Shown here in pieces: positions 10,514 through 20,966 of a stretch of 64,000 nt of DNA. Numbering within the stretch: position 1 is the first letter of the stretch; each line of letters opens with the position of its first letter. Below the pieces are notes generated by a model. It had not been told where the DNA came from, did not search any database, and saw only the letters and a list, made by a program, of their open reading frames with translations. The stretch lies in the NCBI GenBank assembly GCA_963966185.1, contig CAWZYM010000267.1:42501-106500 (forward strand), written 5' to 3'. The stretch is from Rhabditoides inermis (lineage: Eukaryota > Nematoda > Chromadorea > Rhabditida > Rhabditidae). The translations under genes were made by a program, and so were the position numbers.

Positions 10514-13506
10514 ATGTCTGGAATAACGAAGACCGACGCCGGATGCAAGAGGGTGAGTAAGTGAGGAGTGTTATTATGAAATTGCGCAGAAGTGTTTATT
10601 TCGTTGTGTACCTAACATGTGTCCGTTCAGCGCCCGCTTGCCAATATCGTCAACGCTCCTGCCCAAAAGAAGGAGAAGAGCGGAGAGCAGGTGGGTCGAG
10701 AGTCATCTTTCTCATTCATTCCGGTTTGCATACTTCAAGAGTAGGGTGTTGCTTTCTCGCACTTCAAGAGTAGCTTGTTAGTTGATTGAAAGTCCCTATA
10801 TCGGTAAAGGCTCGTAGTACAATCGCATAATGACAATCTTCTTTCCAGCCGAGCTGGAGTGCCTGGTTCAAGGACATGGAGAGGCGTGCGGAGATGGAGG
10901 AGAAAGAGGAGGACGACGACAACGACGGCGAGACCGGCGTTCCCGTGAGTGTGTGTGTGTGTGAGTGAGAGTGAGTTAGGGAGGGGGGAGGGCGAGCGAG
11001 TGAGTGAGTGAGTGAGTGAGTGAGTGAGTGAGTGAGTGAGTGAGTGAGTGAGTGAGTGAGTGAGTGAGTGAGTGAGTGAGTGAGTGAGTGAGTGAGTGAG
11101 TGAGTGAGTGAGTGAGTGAGTGAGTGAGTGAGTGAGTGAGTGAGTGAGTGAGTGAGTGAGTGAGTGAGTGAGTGAGTGAGTGAGTGAGTGAGTGAGTGAG
11201 TGAGTGAGTGAGTGAGTGAGTGAGTGAGTGAGTGAGTGAGTGAGTGAGTGAGTGAGTGAGTGAGTGAGTGAGTGAGTGAGTGAGTGAGTGAGTGAGTGAG
11301 TGAGTGAGTGAGTGAGTGAGTGAGTGAGTGAGTGAGTGAGTGAGTGAGTGAGTGAGTGAGTGAGTGAGTGAGTGAGTGAGTGAGTGAGTGAGTGAGTGAG
11401 TGAGTGAGTGAGTGAGTGAGTGAGTGAGTGAGTGAGTGAGTGAGTGAGTGAGTGAGTGAGTGAGTGAGTGAGTGAGTGAGTGAGTGAGTGAGTGAGTGAG
11501 TGAGTGAGTGAGTGAGTGAGTGAGTGAGTGAGTGAGTGAGTGAGTGAGTGAGTGAGTGAGTGAGTGAGTGAGTGAGTGAGTGAGTGAGTGAGTGAGTGAG
11601 TGAGCGAGTGGGCCGGTGAGTTTGTGAGAGTGAGAGAGGCGTGTGTGTCTGTCTGTATGTCGATATGCCTATGTCCTCACGTTTAGTTGATCACGTTGTC
11701 GTCGGACTCCGAGCCGTCCGCCCCTCCGTCTCCTGCTCGCGACATCTCCACGCCTGAGAAGGATGGAATCCCTGTGAGTGGGGATGAGTGAAACAGCAGT
11801 TGTACGTATATGTGTGTGTGTGTGTGCTTGTAGGGAATGGGTGAAACAGGAGCTGTTGTATATATATATATGTGTGTGTGTTGGTGTGTGCTCACGTTCC
11901 GGAAATAGATGCGCAGATTTTTAAGAACACCACTCCGCTACAATCTCATTTACAGGTAATCACTCTCGGTGACTCCCCTCTCTGCTCGCTCGATGAAACT
12001 CCCAAGGTAGAACAATAATAATAATTATTATTATCAATTGTTCTTTATTAATCTCTATTTTCACAGCGGAGGCCGAACCTTCTTCAGCGGGCGCTGTTCC
12101 GCGAGCTGGAGACCGGCGATGGCCAGGTGTGTATAGGGTTTTGACAGAGCTATATGATTGTGTGTGTGTGTGTGTGTCTAGGTCGTGTCCTCCCCGCTTG
12201 TCCCCGCGTCCGCGCCCGTGTTGGTGAAGGAGGAGGAGAACAAGACTGACGAGAAGCCGCCGCACCGTTCTCTCCAACAGGTGCGTATAGGGTTTTGACA
12301 GAGCTATATGATTGTGTGTGTGTGTCTAGGTCGTGTCCTCCCCGCCTGTCCCCGCGTCCGCGCCCGTGTTGGTGAAGGAGGAGGAGAACAAGACTGACGA
12401 GAAGCCGCCGCACCGTTCTCTCCAACAGGTGCGTATAGGGTTTTGACAGAGCTATATGACTGTGTGTGTGTGTCTAGGTCGTGTCCTCCCCGCCTGTCCC
12501 CGCGTCCGCGCCCGTGTTGGTGAAGGAGGAGATTCAGATTTCGCCGGACAGAATGGAAGCGGCCGCGACGCTAGCATCCCTCTCTCGCGCGCCTAAGGTA
12601 CGGGTCTGTAGTATAACTATGGTTTCACGATAGACTTTTATTGGTGGTGGCTGCTGGTAAAAATTTGATAAAGGCATGATGATTACAGAGGGCGCACCGT
12701 CCGTCAGGTACCGTCTCGTACGTGGGGACTCACAAAGGGCGTTTCCACGACGACGACGACGACGACGCGGCAGAGCCACCCGAAAAGAAGGCGGATGTGG
12801 AGGAGGAGGCGGTAGGCGAGCAGGACGAGTACAGAGTCGTCACCGACGCTTCGGGACGCACATTCGCCGTGATGCTGCCGGTATGTGCCCTCTCTATATG
12901 TTTGTCATACCTTGTCTACTCACAGTTGCGAGAGTCGCAGTCTCTTCCTGTGTTGAGTGCGGATACGGTGGACGAGGTGAGTTGTTGTTGTTGTTCTCTG
13001 ACGGGCTGTTTACTCGATTATCGATTTTACTTTAGTTCTTCCGTGCTGTCTGCCGCATGGAGAACGAGGACTCTCGGTGCCACGAGTCTGCTCAGGTATG
13101 CATCTCTCACCTCTCCACCTTCCTCTCTTTACTGAATGGTTGTAGACTGAACACTACGGTAACGAGCAGCGCGACGAGAAGCATGACAAGCAGGGCGACG
13201 AGCAGTCGGTGAGTCCTCTCTCCATCTCTTTTTCTCTTTCTCTCTCTCTCGTGCTCTCTCGCTACTACTTGACGACTGACTGTTATAGAACGAGAAGCCC
13301 GACGCGAAGGACGACGAGGAGGAGGACCCTCAGATGAGCCCCTTTATCTTTCTCTTTCTCTTTCTTTTTGACGTATATGTTCTCTGTTGTAGCCCGGCCC
13401 CTCGCGAATTGTCGCGCGCGCCGGTGACGACGCGTCCGAGGAGCTCGCCTCCCAGTCTCCGAGGTCGTCGTCGGACTCGTCGGACTCGTCGGACTCGGTG
13501 GCCTCG
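10514..13506 (+). CDS. Acidic, low-complexity multi-exon protein (possible N-terminal part of the polymerase gene)
   Basis: Fifteen exons can be read, all with phase 0 at both ends: 10514-10552, 10631-10690, 10849-10944, 11687-11773, 11917-12006, 12067-12126, 12182-12280, 12330-12428, 12478-12597, 12689-12880, 12926-12976, 13036-13095, 13146-13208, 13289-13333 and 13393-13506. The start MSGITKTDAG is the first ATG in frame. The product is rich in Glu, Asp, Ser and Pro, including an Asp run (exon at 12689) and SDSSDSSDS near the end, and looks disordered. One 33-residue exon is triplicated. No domain is recognised. Because phase 0 continues into the polymerase exon at 13737, it may be one transcript with the polymerase, or a separate gene. 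The donor after 13333 is ATGAGC instead of GT. Confidence 0.58.
10998..11604. repeat. (GAGT)n tetranucleotide tract, 607 bp
   Basis: This repeat lies inside the intron 10945-11686 of the acidic gene. Every unit overlaps the next to give GTGAGT, the consensus 5' splice site, about 150 times in a row immediately after the true donor at 10945. Confidence 0.97.
12127..12535 (+). repeat. Tandem triplication of an intron-exon unit (148 bp)
   Basis: Three copies of the same unit lie in a row: an intron starting GTGYGTATAGGG and ending TGTGTCTAG, then an exon beginning GTCGTGTCC. Exon starts are 12182, 12330 and 12478, exactly 148 bp apart. The first two exons are 99 nt and nearly identical (one Leu/Pro difference). 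The third diverges after the codons for VKEE into a different 3' half. Unit introns differ in GT number. Confidence 0.93.
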
Positions 13507-13736
13507 GTAAGCACGTCGCCGAGTCCCGGCGAGTGGGAATACATTTACACGACGCTTATGAAGTGTGGATGGTCTCTCCATTAGGGGGGGGGGGGGGGAG
13601 AGGGTGTCCGGTGTGAGATGGTTTTTAAATAGAATAGTTTTTGTATTTCTTTTTAAATAGAATAGTTTTGTGTTTCTCACATTGTTAATATCATTGTTGT
13701 TGTTTGTTATAAACAGTTTTGACTGTTGTCTACGAG

Positions 13737-13985
13737 TTGTGTTTAGACCATCTCCCAGACGGGAGGTGCAGGTGTACGCCCTCTTGTGATTTGGGTGCTG
13801 TCACGTCGAGGCTTAATAAGGTCTTCGGCGTTGACCAGCACTCTGTTGCTGCCGTCTTCTCGCAGGCATTGGAAAGAGACCCTGAGAGGCTCTTCCCCCT
13901 TGTAAGTTGATGTTTTAGCACGAAAGATTGGGTCCTGACATGAAGTAAGCGAGAATTGAGAGGGAAATGGAGTCGTAATGAAGAA

Positions 13986-14046
<61 letters not shown>

Positions 14047-15290
14047 ATAGGTGTGATGGCTGTCGCGCAAAAACGAATCGACGCGCTTTTCTCCGGACTA
14101 ATAATGGGGGTGTTTGGGGTGAACGAGAGAAAAAGCATACGTTGCCGAGTCTTATGTAAACGTGTATTTCTGAAACGCCTAAGGCCATTCTGTTTGAGGC
14201 GGTGGAACAGGCGGTGAGCGAGGCTCGTCGGATGCTCCCGTCAGGCATTCGACCGTCTCATGTAGCCGTCTCGTTGGACGTCGAGGGAACAACCCTCTCT
14301 TTTCACTCTGGTCTCGTTCCAATCGATATGTTTAATGGGAACCGTCTGGCAGAGCAGATAAGCCGCGCGGCTCAGTCCGAGAAGGCGCATCTGGTGGCAG
14401 GGAAAAAGGTGTGATTAATGAGCGTTATCGATAGGCCAAATTGCAAAATATTTGTTCAGACCGAACTTTCGGTCAGCTATCTTCGAATGCCCTCGGGAAA
14501 CGGTCGCCCGCACGGCGCGTTAACTGGAGATACAAAGAACATCACTCTGGTCCGAGGTATGTAACGTCTTTTTTCACTCTCTTGTCTCTACCGGAAGTAT
14601 AGTAGTAGTATGAGTATTCAGGAGACCGTCTCTGCCTGGTCAAGGCGGTTCTTATCGGTGCCGCGTTTGTCGATATGATCACGACGCCGGAAGGGACGAA
14701 CCGGAAGGTCATGGAGAACAGGTACAAGAACCTGATCAAGTCCGACCGCGAGCACGCTCTCACCCGGAAGGCGAGGAGGTTCATGGAGGAGAATGGATAC
14801 ACCAAGGAGCAAGGATACACCCTCTCAGATGTGGACCTGATGCAGCAGTTTCTGGGCGGCAGATACCGGATTATTGTCTTCCAGGATATCCCCCACACTG
14901 AACCAGTGTACGACTACCATGTCGGACCTGCGGATAGGGTGATAGGGCTGCGGTACAGGGAGGAGATTGGAGAAGAGCACGGGCACTTTGACCACGTGAA
15001 GAGGATCGCTCCGTGGATCGGTAGGAGCTACTACTGCTTTGGATGCAAGAAGGGCTACAACAACCGCACCGACCACCTGGACTGCCCGTACCGATGCACT
15101 CGCTGCGGCGAGTATGGCAGTATGGAGTGTGCAGGAGACGAGGACCTGCAATGTTCGGTTTGTGAAGGTGTGTAGCGTTTGAGTACGGATTACGCGAGCC
15201 TGAAAAAAAAATGTATCGCTATTTTTTAAGACCGCTTCCCTTCCCAGCAGTGCCTCGCCAATCACGCGAGGGTGGGAGCAAGCGGACACA

Positions 15291-15375
<85 letters not shown>

Positions 15376-17674
15376 GTTGTAGGTGCCCGAAGTGCCGCCA
15401 GTGGGATTTGACCGAGCGAACGGGTAATGAGCACAAGTGCGGACAATTGTAAGCAGACTTGAAGTGATTTGAAACACATAAATGTTCAGCTATTGCAAGA
15501 GATGTGCCGCCAACCGGCCTGATCCTCATGTGTGTTGTATCGCTCCTCTTCGCAAGAAGAAAGTCAAGAACCATCGCTTCACGATTTTCGACATTGAGGT
15601 GACGCGTTATTTTCATTTACGATTATAATTATGTGTTCAGTCCACCGTTGTTGATGTCGTGCGACCAGACGGATCCGTTATGAAAGAACACAAGCCGAAC
15701 CTCATAATGACCCTCAAGTGTTGTGCGAAGTGTGTGGAGGTGAGCGATATGCACTCATGTATACGGATATGGTTTTTGTTCAGGTGAAGCCCAAAGGATT
15801 CGGAGATGCACTTCCAACGTGCGCGGGTAACGGAGGGTGCGGCAAACGCTTCAAGATCTACTCTCAGCTCGACAACCCTGATATGGACGTGGTGGAGGCG
15901 TTCGTGGCTGATCTGGTCCGCCCCGAGAACAGCAACCGCACCATCATCGCCCACAACCTCAGCGGGTTGGTCGTTGTTTCGAAGGTGTCCTCAGAACGCG
16001 TCGTTTTCAGGTATGATGGACAGTTCATTCTGCGCGAGATTGAGAGGCAGAAACATCTGTATGCCGAGAGTCTCGTATTGAATGGAAGAAAAATCATCAA
16101 GGCGGAGCTCTTTAACGGATCGCAGTTATTGGATACGCTCAACTACTTTCAACAACCGCTCTCTAAATTTCCTGCCACATTCCAGCTGACCGAGCTGCAC
16201 AAAGGTAAACACTCTGTGTCGTTCTCGCTCTTAGGTCACTCTATTAGGGCACTTCCCTCATCGCATGAATCTGCCTTCTTTCTACGACTATGAAGGCGAT
16301 CTACCCTCACTCGACAACTACATCGACAGTCTCTTCCACACCACCAAACAGATGAAAGAGATTACGGTGTGGTGGCGAGAAGAGGACGCGCGTCTCCGAG
16401 CCTCCAATGAGCGGTGGTCGTTCAAACAGGTGAGCAGACTCGCTGTCTCTTTTTCTTCATGTTCGCCGTTGTTTTCAGTCGCTCTACACCTACTGCTACT
16501 CGGACGTGCTTCTCCTCTATGAAGCTGTTCTCGCCTTCCGGCAGACATTCAAGGAGATAACGGACGGGATTGAGGTGTTTGCTGTATCGTCTACCGCCGC
16601 GTCAGCAGCTATGGCGACATTCCGGACTAACCATCTCACGCCGGACACTATTGCTATCAGTGACCCGCCACAGCTCCGCGTGATCCAGTCGGTCAAAGCA
16701 GCCAAGTACTTTTCGTGGTACAACCATCTGGCCGCAGCACGCGGAGAGCCGGAGGCGCGATTTGCGCTGACGCCCGGAGGCGAGCACAGAGTGCCTGGCA
16801 CCAACTACCGAGTGGATGGTTTTGTTGAGAGGTCAGACGGGCGCCGACCTCTCGCAATCGACTACCACGGATGCTACTATCATGCGTGCAGGTGGGGCGA
16901 TGCCGCGGGGGAGGGGTCAATACAGCAGACGTTTCAGTTGCAAGTACTCTGCCCGCTCTATCGTGGGAGAAGATGTCTATGGCCGGCCGATCTACGCCCA
17001 CACGATCCGTGCTCGTGACCGCGCGCGAGCAGACCGCATTCGAGAGCTGTACGACTATCAAGTTGTGAGAGAGTGTGAAGCGGATGCCGAGGTCAAAAAG
17101 AACGACGCCATGGCCGAATTCGTGCTGCGCTGCGAGATACAGGTGTGCGCGCTTTCGCTCTGTCTCTTCACCCTCTGTTTGCAGACGCCCCTACACATTC
17201 GAGACGCTCTATACGGTGGTCGGACGGAAGCGTTCACTCTCTATAGACTTGGAGAGATATTCTACGATGATGTGACGAGTTTGTACCCCTTCGTAAACAA
17301 GTATGGGAGGCGAGTTGTTGAGATTTGAACAATTTAATAATCATCTATGTTGAGGTATCCTGTCGGCTCGCCGGAGCGCACAGTTGTCGACAAGGCCAAC
17401 TGTCCGATAAGCGACCCGAGCAAGATTGAGAGCGACGGATTTATGAAGTGTAAGGTATGTTGTAATATGATAATTCTGATCTTTAAATGAATAATTCTGT
17501 CAGGTTCTCGCTCCGCCGCGCCTCTTCCTGCCAGTTCTCCCCCACCGGCCACCCAACCGCCAGTCGCTCCTCTTCGGTCTGTGCGGGACATGCATGAGAG
17601 TGCAGAAAACAGGGTTCTGCCCTCATAGCGACGAGGAGAGGAGCTTCTGGGGAACATGGTCAACGGCGGAGGTG
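13737..17674 (+). pseudogene. Protein-primed family B DNA polymerase (pPolB), truncated
   Basis: About fifteen exons follow each other in phase, including 14184-14408, 14460-14556, 14622-15171, 15383-15448, 15490-15598, 15641-15739, 15784-15965, 16011-16204, 16248-16429, 16479-16891, 16938-17142, 17185-17300, 17355-17453 and 17504 onward. The N-terminus has the Polinton zinc-ribbon signature (YYCFGCKKGYNNR, then C-C-H-C). Exonuclease motifs follow: ExoI FTIFDIE (about 15580), ExoII AHNLSGYDGQF (15950/16011) and ExoIII YCYSDVLLL (16500). A conserved DYHGCYYHAC block lies near 16865, and polymerase motif A is DVTSLYP near 17270. Similarity ends at GTWSTAEV (about 17674), where TIR sequence begins. 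Motif B (NS.YG) and motif C (DTDS) are absent, so this copy cannot polymerise. The exact limits of the first two exons are uncertain. Confidence 0.85.
15293..15374. repeat. (TA)n simple repeat
   Basis: This is an uninterrupted TA dinucleotide run of about 80 bp inside a polymerase intron, just before the acceptor at 15382. Confidence 0.97.
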
Positions 17675-17729
17675 GCGTGGCTTCAGAGGGCGGGGCATTT
17701 GAGGGGCGTGGTTCGAAGGGGCGGAGCGT
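17675..17729 (-). repeat. Stray 55-bp TIR fragment at the polymerase breakpoint
   Basis: This segment is identical to 26211-26265 of the right TIR, and so to 7391-7445 of the left TIR in reverse complement. It begins exactly where polymerase homology stops. It stays open in the reading frame, fusing polymerase to TIR-encoded residues. Confidence 0.9.
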
Positions 17730-17758
17730 CGAGAAGAGGCGTGCAGATTAGGCAGACG

Positions 17759-18202
17759 ATGAGCGCGCTGACAGGGCCGGCCCTGTCTGCAGAAAACGTC
17801 AGACGAGAAGAAGCGGGGACGCAGACTGATACGCCAGACACTAAACCGTCGCCGTCTCTTGCCAGTTCGTATGGAGAGGCGCGTGCGCACACCGACAACG
17901 ACACGTTGAATGATACGGTGATCGCCACGACACCCAGCAACAAACGTGCAAAGCTGGAATCGACTCCCACATCATCTGCTGCCTCTTCTGAACCCCCCAG
18001 CTCAAAACGCCGCCGGAAGCAGAAAAACGCGCCGTCCGCCGACAAAAACGCCACGCCCTCTTCTAAGAGGTTGAGAACTGACCCGCTGGTACGACACTGC
18101 AAAAAATGGCAATTGCGGACAACTGAACGACATGAGCTTTTTGACGAGTCCGGCTTTTTGACGACCCATTGCCGGTTCGAACATTCATCGTCTAATCGAT
18201 GA
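17759..18202 (+). CDS. Basic, Ser/Thr-rich nuclear-type protein, 147 aa
   Basis: The first ATG after the TIR fragment (17759) opens a 147-codon frame that is also in frame with the broken polymerase upstream. It could therefore be the C-terminal part of a fusion. The product has a low-complexity Ser/Thr/Pro region, several basic clusters (NKRAKL, KRRRKQK, SSKRLR) that look like nuclear localisation signals, and a C-terminal part with Cys/His residues (about 115-140). No family is recognised. It lies between the polymerase and integrase of a Maverick, so a DNA-binding or core-like virion role is possible but unproven. Confidence 0.5.
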   Translation: MSALTGPALSAENVRREEAGTQTDTPDTKPSPSLASSYGEARAHTDNDTLNDTVIATTPSNKRAKLESTPTSSAASSEPPSSKRRRKQKNAPSADKNATPSSKRLRTDPLVRHCKKWQLRTTERHELFDESGFLTTHCRFEHSSSNR

Positions 18203-18358
18203 TTTCGCCAACCCCTATCGCAATAGATCGGCAAAACTCCCCGGAAACGATATTTTCTTAAAGTTTCTCACCGATACCGCTTTCCCCGTAGATCAAATAT
18301 TGAATAAATCTTGCCGTCCCCAAAATCATTCCATGTCTACTCGTTTTAGCGTTACGCA

Positions 18359-19456
18359 ATGGTAAAGAGTAGTGAGTTTAATAGTGTTTTATCGAATATT
18401 TACTATGATGTGAAGCACCCTGCCGGGTACGGCGGGAAATATCCATTGTACAAGGCCGCTAAAGCTGTTGTTAATAAAATTACTATTAGAGATGTGGAAC
18501 AGTTTTTGTCGTCGTCTGAAACGTATACTCGCCATCACCCGCTAGGCAAGGTGCGCTATAGAGGTACCACTCAATGCTCAGGTCTAAACACGAATCACGA
18601 AGCCGATCTGGCGGTGATGGATGACAAATTGACGGAATTTAATGACGGCTATCGCTATATTCTGGTGGTCGTAGATGTTTTGTCACGATACGTAATGGTA
18701 GAGGCTATGAAACGTAAGACTGGAGCGGAGACGGCTGAGGCGTACACAAAAATATTGAGACGTGAGCGTCGGTTGTGCACCACTCTCACCACGGACGCAG
18801 GATCAGAATTTCGAGCGGCCGTCTTTCAGAATGTGTTGAAAGATTGTAGCATTATGCACCACATACCCAAAAATCATGACGTGAAAGCGGCGTACGCGGA
18901 AAATGCGGTGCGTCGGTGCAAGTCAAAACTTTACAAGTTTATGACCGCAAAAAACACTTTTCGATGGTTGGACGTGTTGCAAGATGTGGTTGCAGGATTG
19001 AATCGAAGCGAAATGAAATCGATCGGTTGCGCGCCTATAGATGTGACGTACAAGAACGAACGTCTCGTTTGGGATCGCGTTTATGGGGCTCATAAAAAAG
19101 CGCTAGTCCAGCACCGTTTCAAAATTGGCGATACCGTACGCTTGGCTGTGAAACGAGGAGAGGCGTTTAGAAAGGGCTATACTCACACTTTCACCGGCGA
19201 AGTTTTTAAGATTAAAAAGTTATTGTTCAAATCTGTGCCGGCATACATCATTTGCGACATGGCCGACGAAGAGCTCGATTCTGTAGTCTATGAGCACGAA
19301 TTGGTGCGTTTCAACAATCCGAGCGACGTGTGGAAAATCGATCAAGTTCTCGATAGTAGAAAAGTGCGCGGTAAGAAACAATTATTTGTATCGTGGAAAG
19401 GTTTCCCGAAAAAGTTCAATTGTTGGGTCGATGAGCGTCAGATTACCGGCCATTAG
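18359..19456 (+). CDS. Maverick retroviral-like integrase with chromodomain, 365 aa
   Basis: This is an intact intronless ORF. An integrase core with a DDE triad is visible: D83 (EADLAVMD), D146 (TTDAGSEF) and E181 (YAENAVRR). Next comes an SH3-like region (FKIGDTVRL, about 234-242). The C-terminal chromodomain, about residues 325-362, has W at its start and the VSWKGF block. Such integrases insert the linear element DNA into host chromatin; the chromodomain is thought to target histone marks. The protein resembles the nematode transposon-derived family typified by C. elegans F54H12.3. It is followed after 1 nt by the membrane-protein ATG. It is the only replication/mobility gene of this element that looks whole. 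Confidence 0.92.
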   Translation: MVKSSEFNSVLSNIYYDVKHPAGYGGKYPLYKAAKAVVNKITIRDVEQFLSSSETYTRHHPLGKVRYRGTTQCSGLNTNHEADLAVMDDKLTEFNDGYRYILVVVDVLSRYVMVEAMKRKTGAETAEAYTKILRRERRLCTTLTTDAGSEFRAAVFQNVLKDCSIMHHIPKNHDVKAAYAENAVRRCKSKLYKFMTAKNTFRWLDVLQDVVAGLNRSEMKSIGCAPIDVTYKNERLVWDRVYGAHKKALVQHRFKIGDTVRLAVKRGEAFRKGYTHTFTGEVFKIKKLLFKSVPAYIICDMADEELDSVVYEHELVRFNNPSDVWKIDQVLDSRKVRGKKQLFVSWKGFPKKFNCWVDERQITGH

Positions 19457-19787
19457 CATGGAGGACGACAATTCTGCCACCCCTTCCACCTGGCGAGTCG
19501 GAGACTACGAGTGTTCCAAGGCTCTAGTCGTCTACCTCGCGCAGGTCATTATGATTTATTGCGTGGTGGCGACAGCCGTTTACTGTCTCGCATTTCGACA
19601 AACAGACTGCGACGAGAAACTCGCCCCCTCTGTCCTCGCACAGGCGTGTGATTTTTCCCTAATATTCCCTTGGCCGCCGGGTCAACTCCATCGATCGGCC
19701 GCCGTAGGGACCACGTGCGACAGGTTCGCACTCACCCTCCCATACAGAAAGTGCTCTACAAGGTGCAGGTATCCTTCTCTTCTTACA

Positions 19788-20876
19788 ATGTCTCTCTCCT
19801 CGGAGCCCATTCCCACTCTCCCTCCGGAGACGCCTTTCTGGGTGCGCGCGTTGTTCGAATTCCAGGCGAAGCAGAATGAAATTATGCGTACGTTCGTCCT
19901 CGAGAGCTTGCGTAGTGTCTCGGAAGCAGTCTCCAAGTTGAGCAGCACTGTTGATGAGATTCAGCGCGAGCGCACTGTAGTCTCAACTGCTGCCACCCAC
20001 CACCCACAGCCATCCACCGTCAAAACCACCCCCGCTCCCGTTATCTCCGAACCCGTATCGATTGCTGACGTCATCCGTGTGGTTCACACCGATCGGGAGA
20101 TCATCCGCGACAAGGCCACCAGGGCCGTCATCATTGGGAGGAAGGAGAAGTCTGACCCATCAGATACCTCCAGCTGCGATGCCCAGTTCCTCAAGCGCAT
20201 CATCGAGTGCATCAACATCCCCGAGCTGCGCGAGCAGTACAATAAGGGAGACATCACCCTCAAGAGATACCCGCCTATCAGGAAGGATGAGAACCACCAC
20301 CGTCCCCTCAAGGTGCAGCTGGTGTCCCAGGAGTACCGCGACATGTTCCTGTCTGCCATCCGAGCCGTCCGTTACTCCACCCTTGAGTCGGAGCAGTTCC
20401 GCTTCGTCCGCCGCGACCTCACCAGGGCTGAGATGCAGGAGGAGCTGGCTGCCAAGGCAGAGGCCAGCCGCCTTAATGGAGAAGCTGGGATGGTGGTGGC
20501 AGTGGTGAAAGATTGCAAGGTGCATCGGCTGGCGCAAGCTCGCGCGTTTGCCGATGATAAGAGAGCCGCCTCTGTTTTCAAAAAGCCTAGCACGAACAGC
20601 GCGCAGCCCCAGGGCACTCGCCGCGCAAGCAAGCGCGCATCTGTCAGCAGCGCATCTCAGAAGAAGGGACCCAAACAGGCCCGCAGCACTTCCACCGCTA
20701 CTCGCCGCTCGCAGCGTCTTGCGAGCAACAAGAATGATACTGCCCCCTCCTTTCCAGACCGCCAGGATACCGAGGAAATGGAGGAGGACGAGGTGTTCGA
20801 GCCGTCGCAGCTTGCCGCGCCCTCTCAGCCCGCACCCGATCCCTCCAGCCAGCCGACGCAGACTCCCGCGCACTAG
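19788..20876 (+). CDS. LINE ORF1 protein, 362 aa
   Basis: The ATG at 19788 (MSLSSEPIPT) was chosen because it lies within the LINE; the open frame upstream belongs to the host element. A likely coiled coil spans about residues 20-65 (FEFQAKQNEIM onward). A central conserved region follows (about 90-220), then a basic, Ser/Arg-rich tail and an acidic Pro-rich C-terminus. ORF1 proteins of such LINEs bind the RNA and act as chaperones in the ribonucleoprotein; that role is inferred from position. A 46-bp stretch of its 3' end recurs, degraded, near 63246-63292. Confidence 0.72.
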   Translation: MSLSSEPIPTLPPETPFWVRALFEFQAKQNEIMRTFVLESLRSVSEAVSKLSSTVDEIQRERTVVSTAATHHPQPSTVKTTPAPVISEPVSIADVIRVVHTDREIIRDKATRAVIIGRKEKSDPSDTSSCDAQFLKRIIECINIPELREQYNKGDITLKRYPPIRKDENHHRPLKVQLVSQEYRDMFLSAIRAVRYSTLESEQFRFVRRDLTRAEMQEELAAKAEASRLNGEAGMVVAVVKDCKVHRLAQARAFADDKRAASVFKKPSTNSAQPQGTRRASKRASVSSASQKKGPKQARSTSTATRRSQRLASNKNDTAPSFPDRQDTEEMEEDEVFEPSQLAAPSQPAPDPSSQPTQTPAH

Positions 20877-20966
20877 GATGCGTGTGAACTGCCCGACTGT
20901 CCTCTCTCTCCGTCCGCGCCTCTCCCCGACGACTCGACTCCAAAGGAGCCTGGTCTGGTTGGTTCT

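Larger units (their letters stand above)
7927..15126 (+). repeat. Right arm of the palindrome
   Basis: This is the internal part of the Maverick element that is mirrored at 1-7305. It begins 621 bp inside the TIR end with six A residues, pairing with the six T residues at 7300-7305. It carries the zinc-ribbon gene, the acidic multi-exon gene and the first exons of the DNA polymerase. The right-hand limit is set only by the window edge, because the left arm runs off the sequence. Confidence 0.93.

Noticed and set aside
14409..14434. A 26-nt intron in the polymerase gene
   Set aside because: This is too short for splicing. Using the TTTGTTCAG acceptor at 14459 gives a 51-nt intron, keeps the phase and keeps a good frame.
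1..15126. Palindrome as a pure assembly or unsplit-read artefact
   Set aside because: The arms differ by substitutions, a 12-bp gap, a 1-bp indel and repeat lengths, and the joint lies exactly at a TIR end. An artefact is not excluded without reads, so it is kept as the main alternative rather than as the call.
15211..15616. Tyr/Ile-repeat ORFs over the TA tract
   Set aside because: They are microsatellite translation in an intron.
19290..19787. Single long ORF from 19290 to 20876 as one protein
   Set aside because: The frame runs from inside the integrase through the membrane-protein start into the LINE. The LINE boundary at 19622 shows the parts are unrelated.
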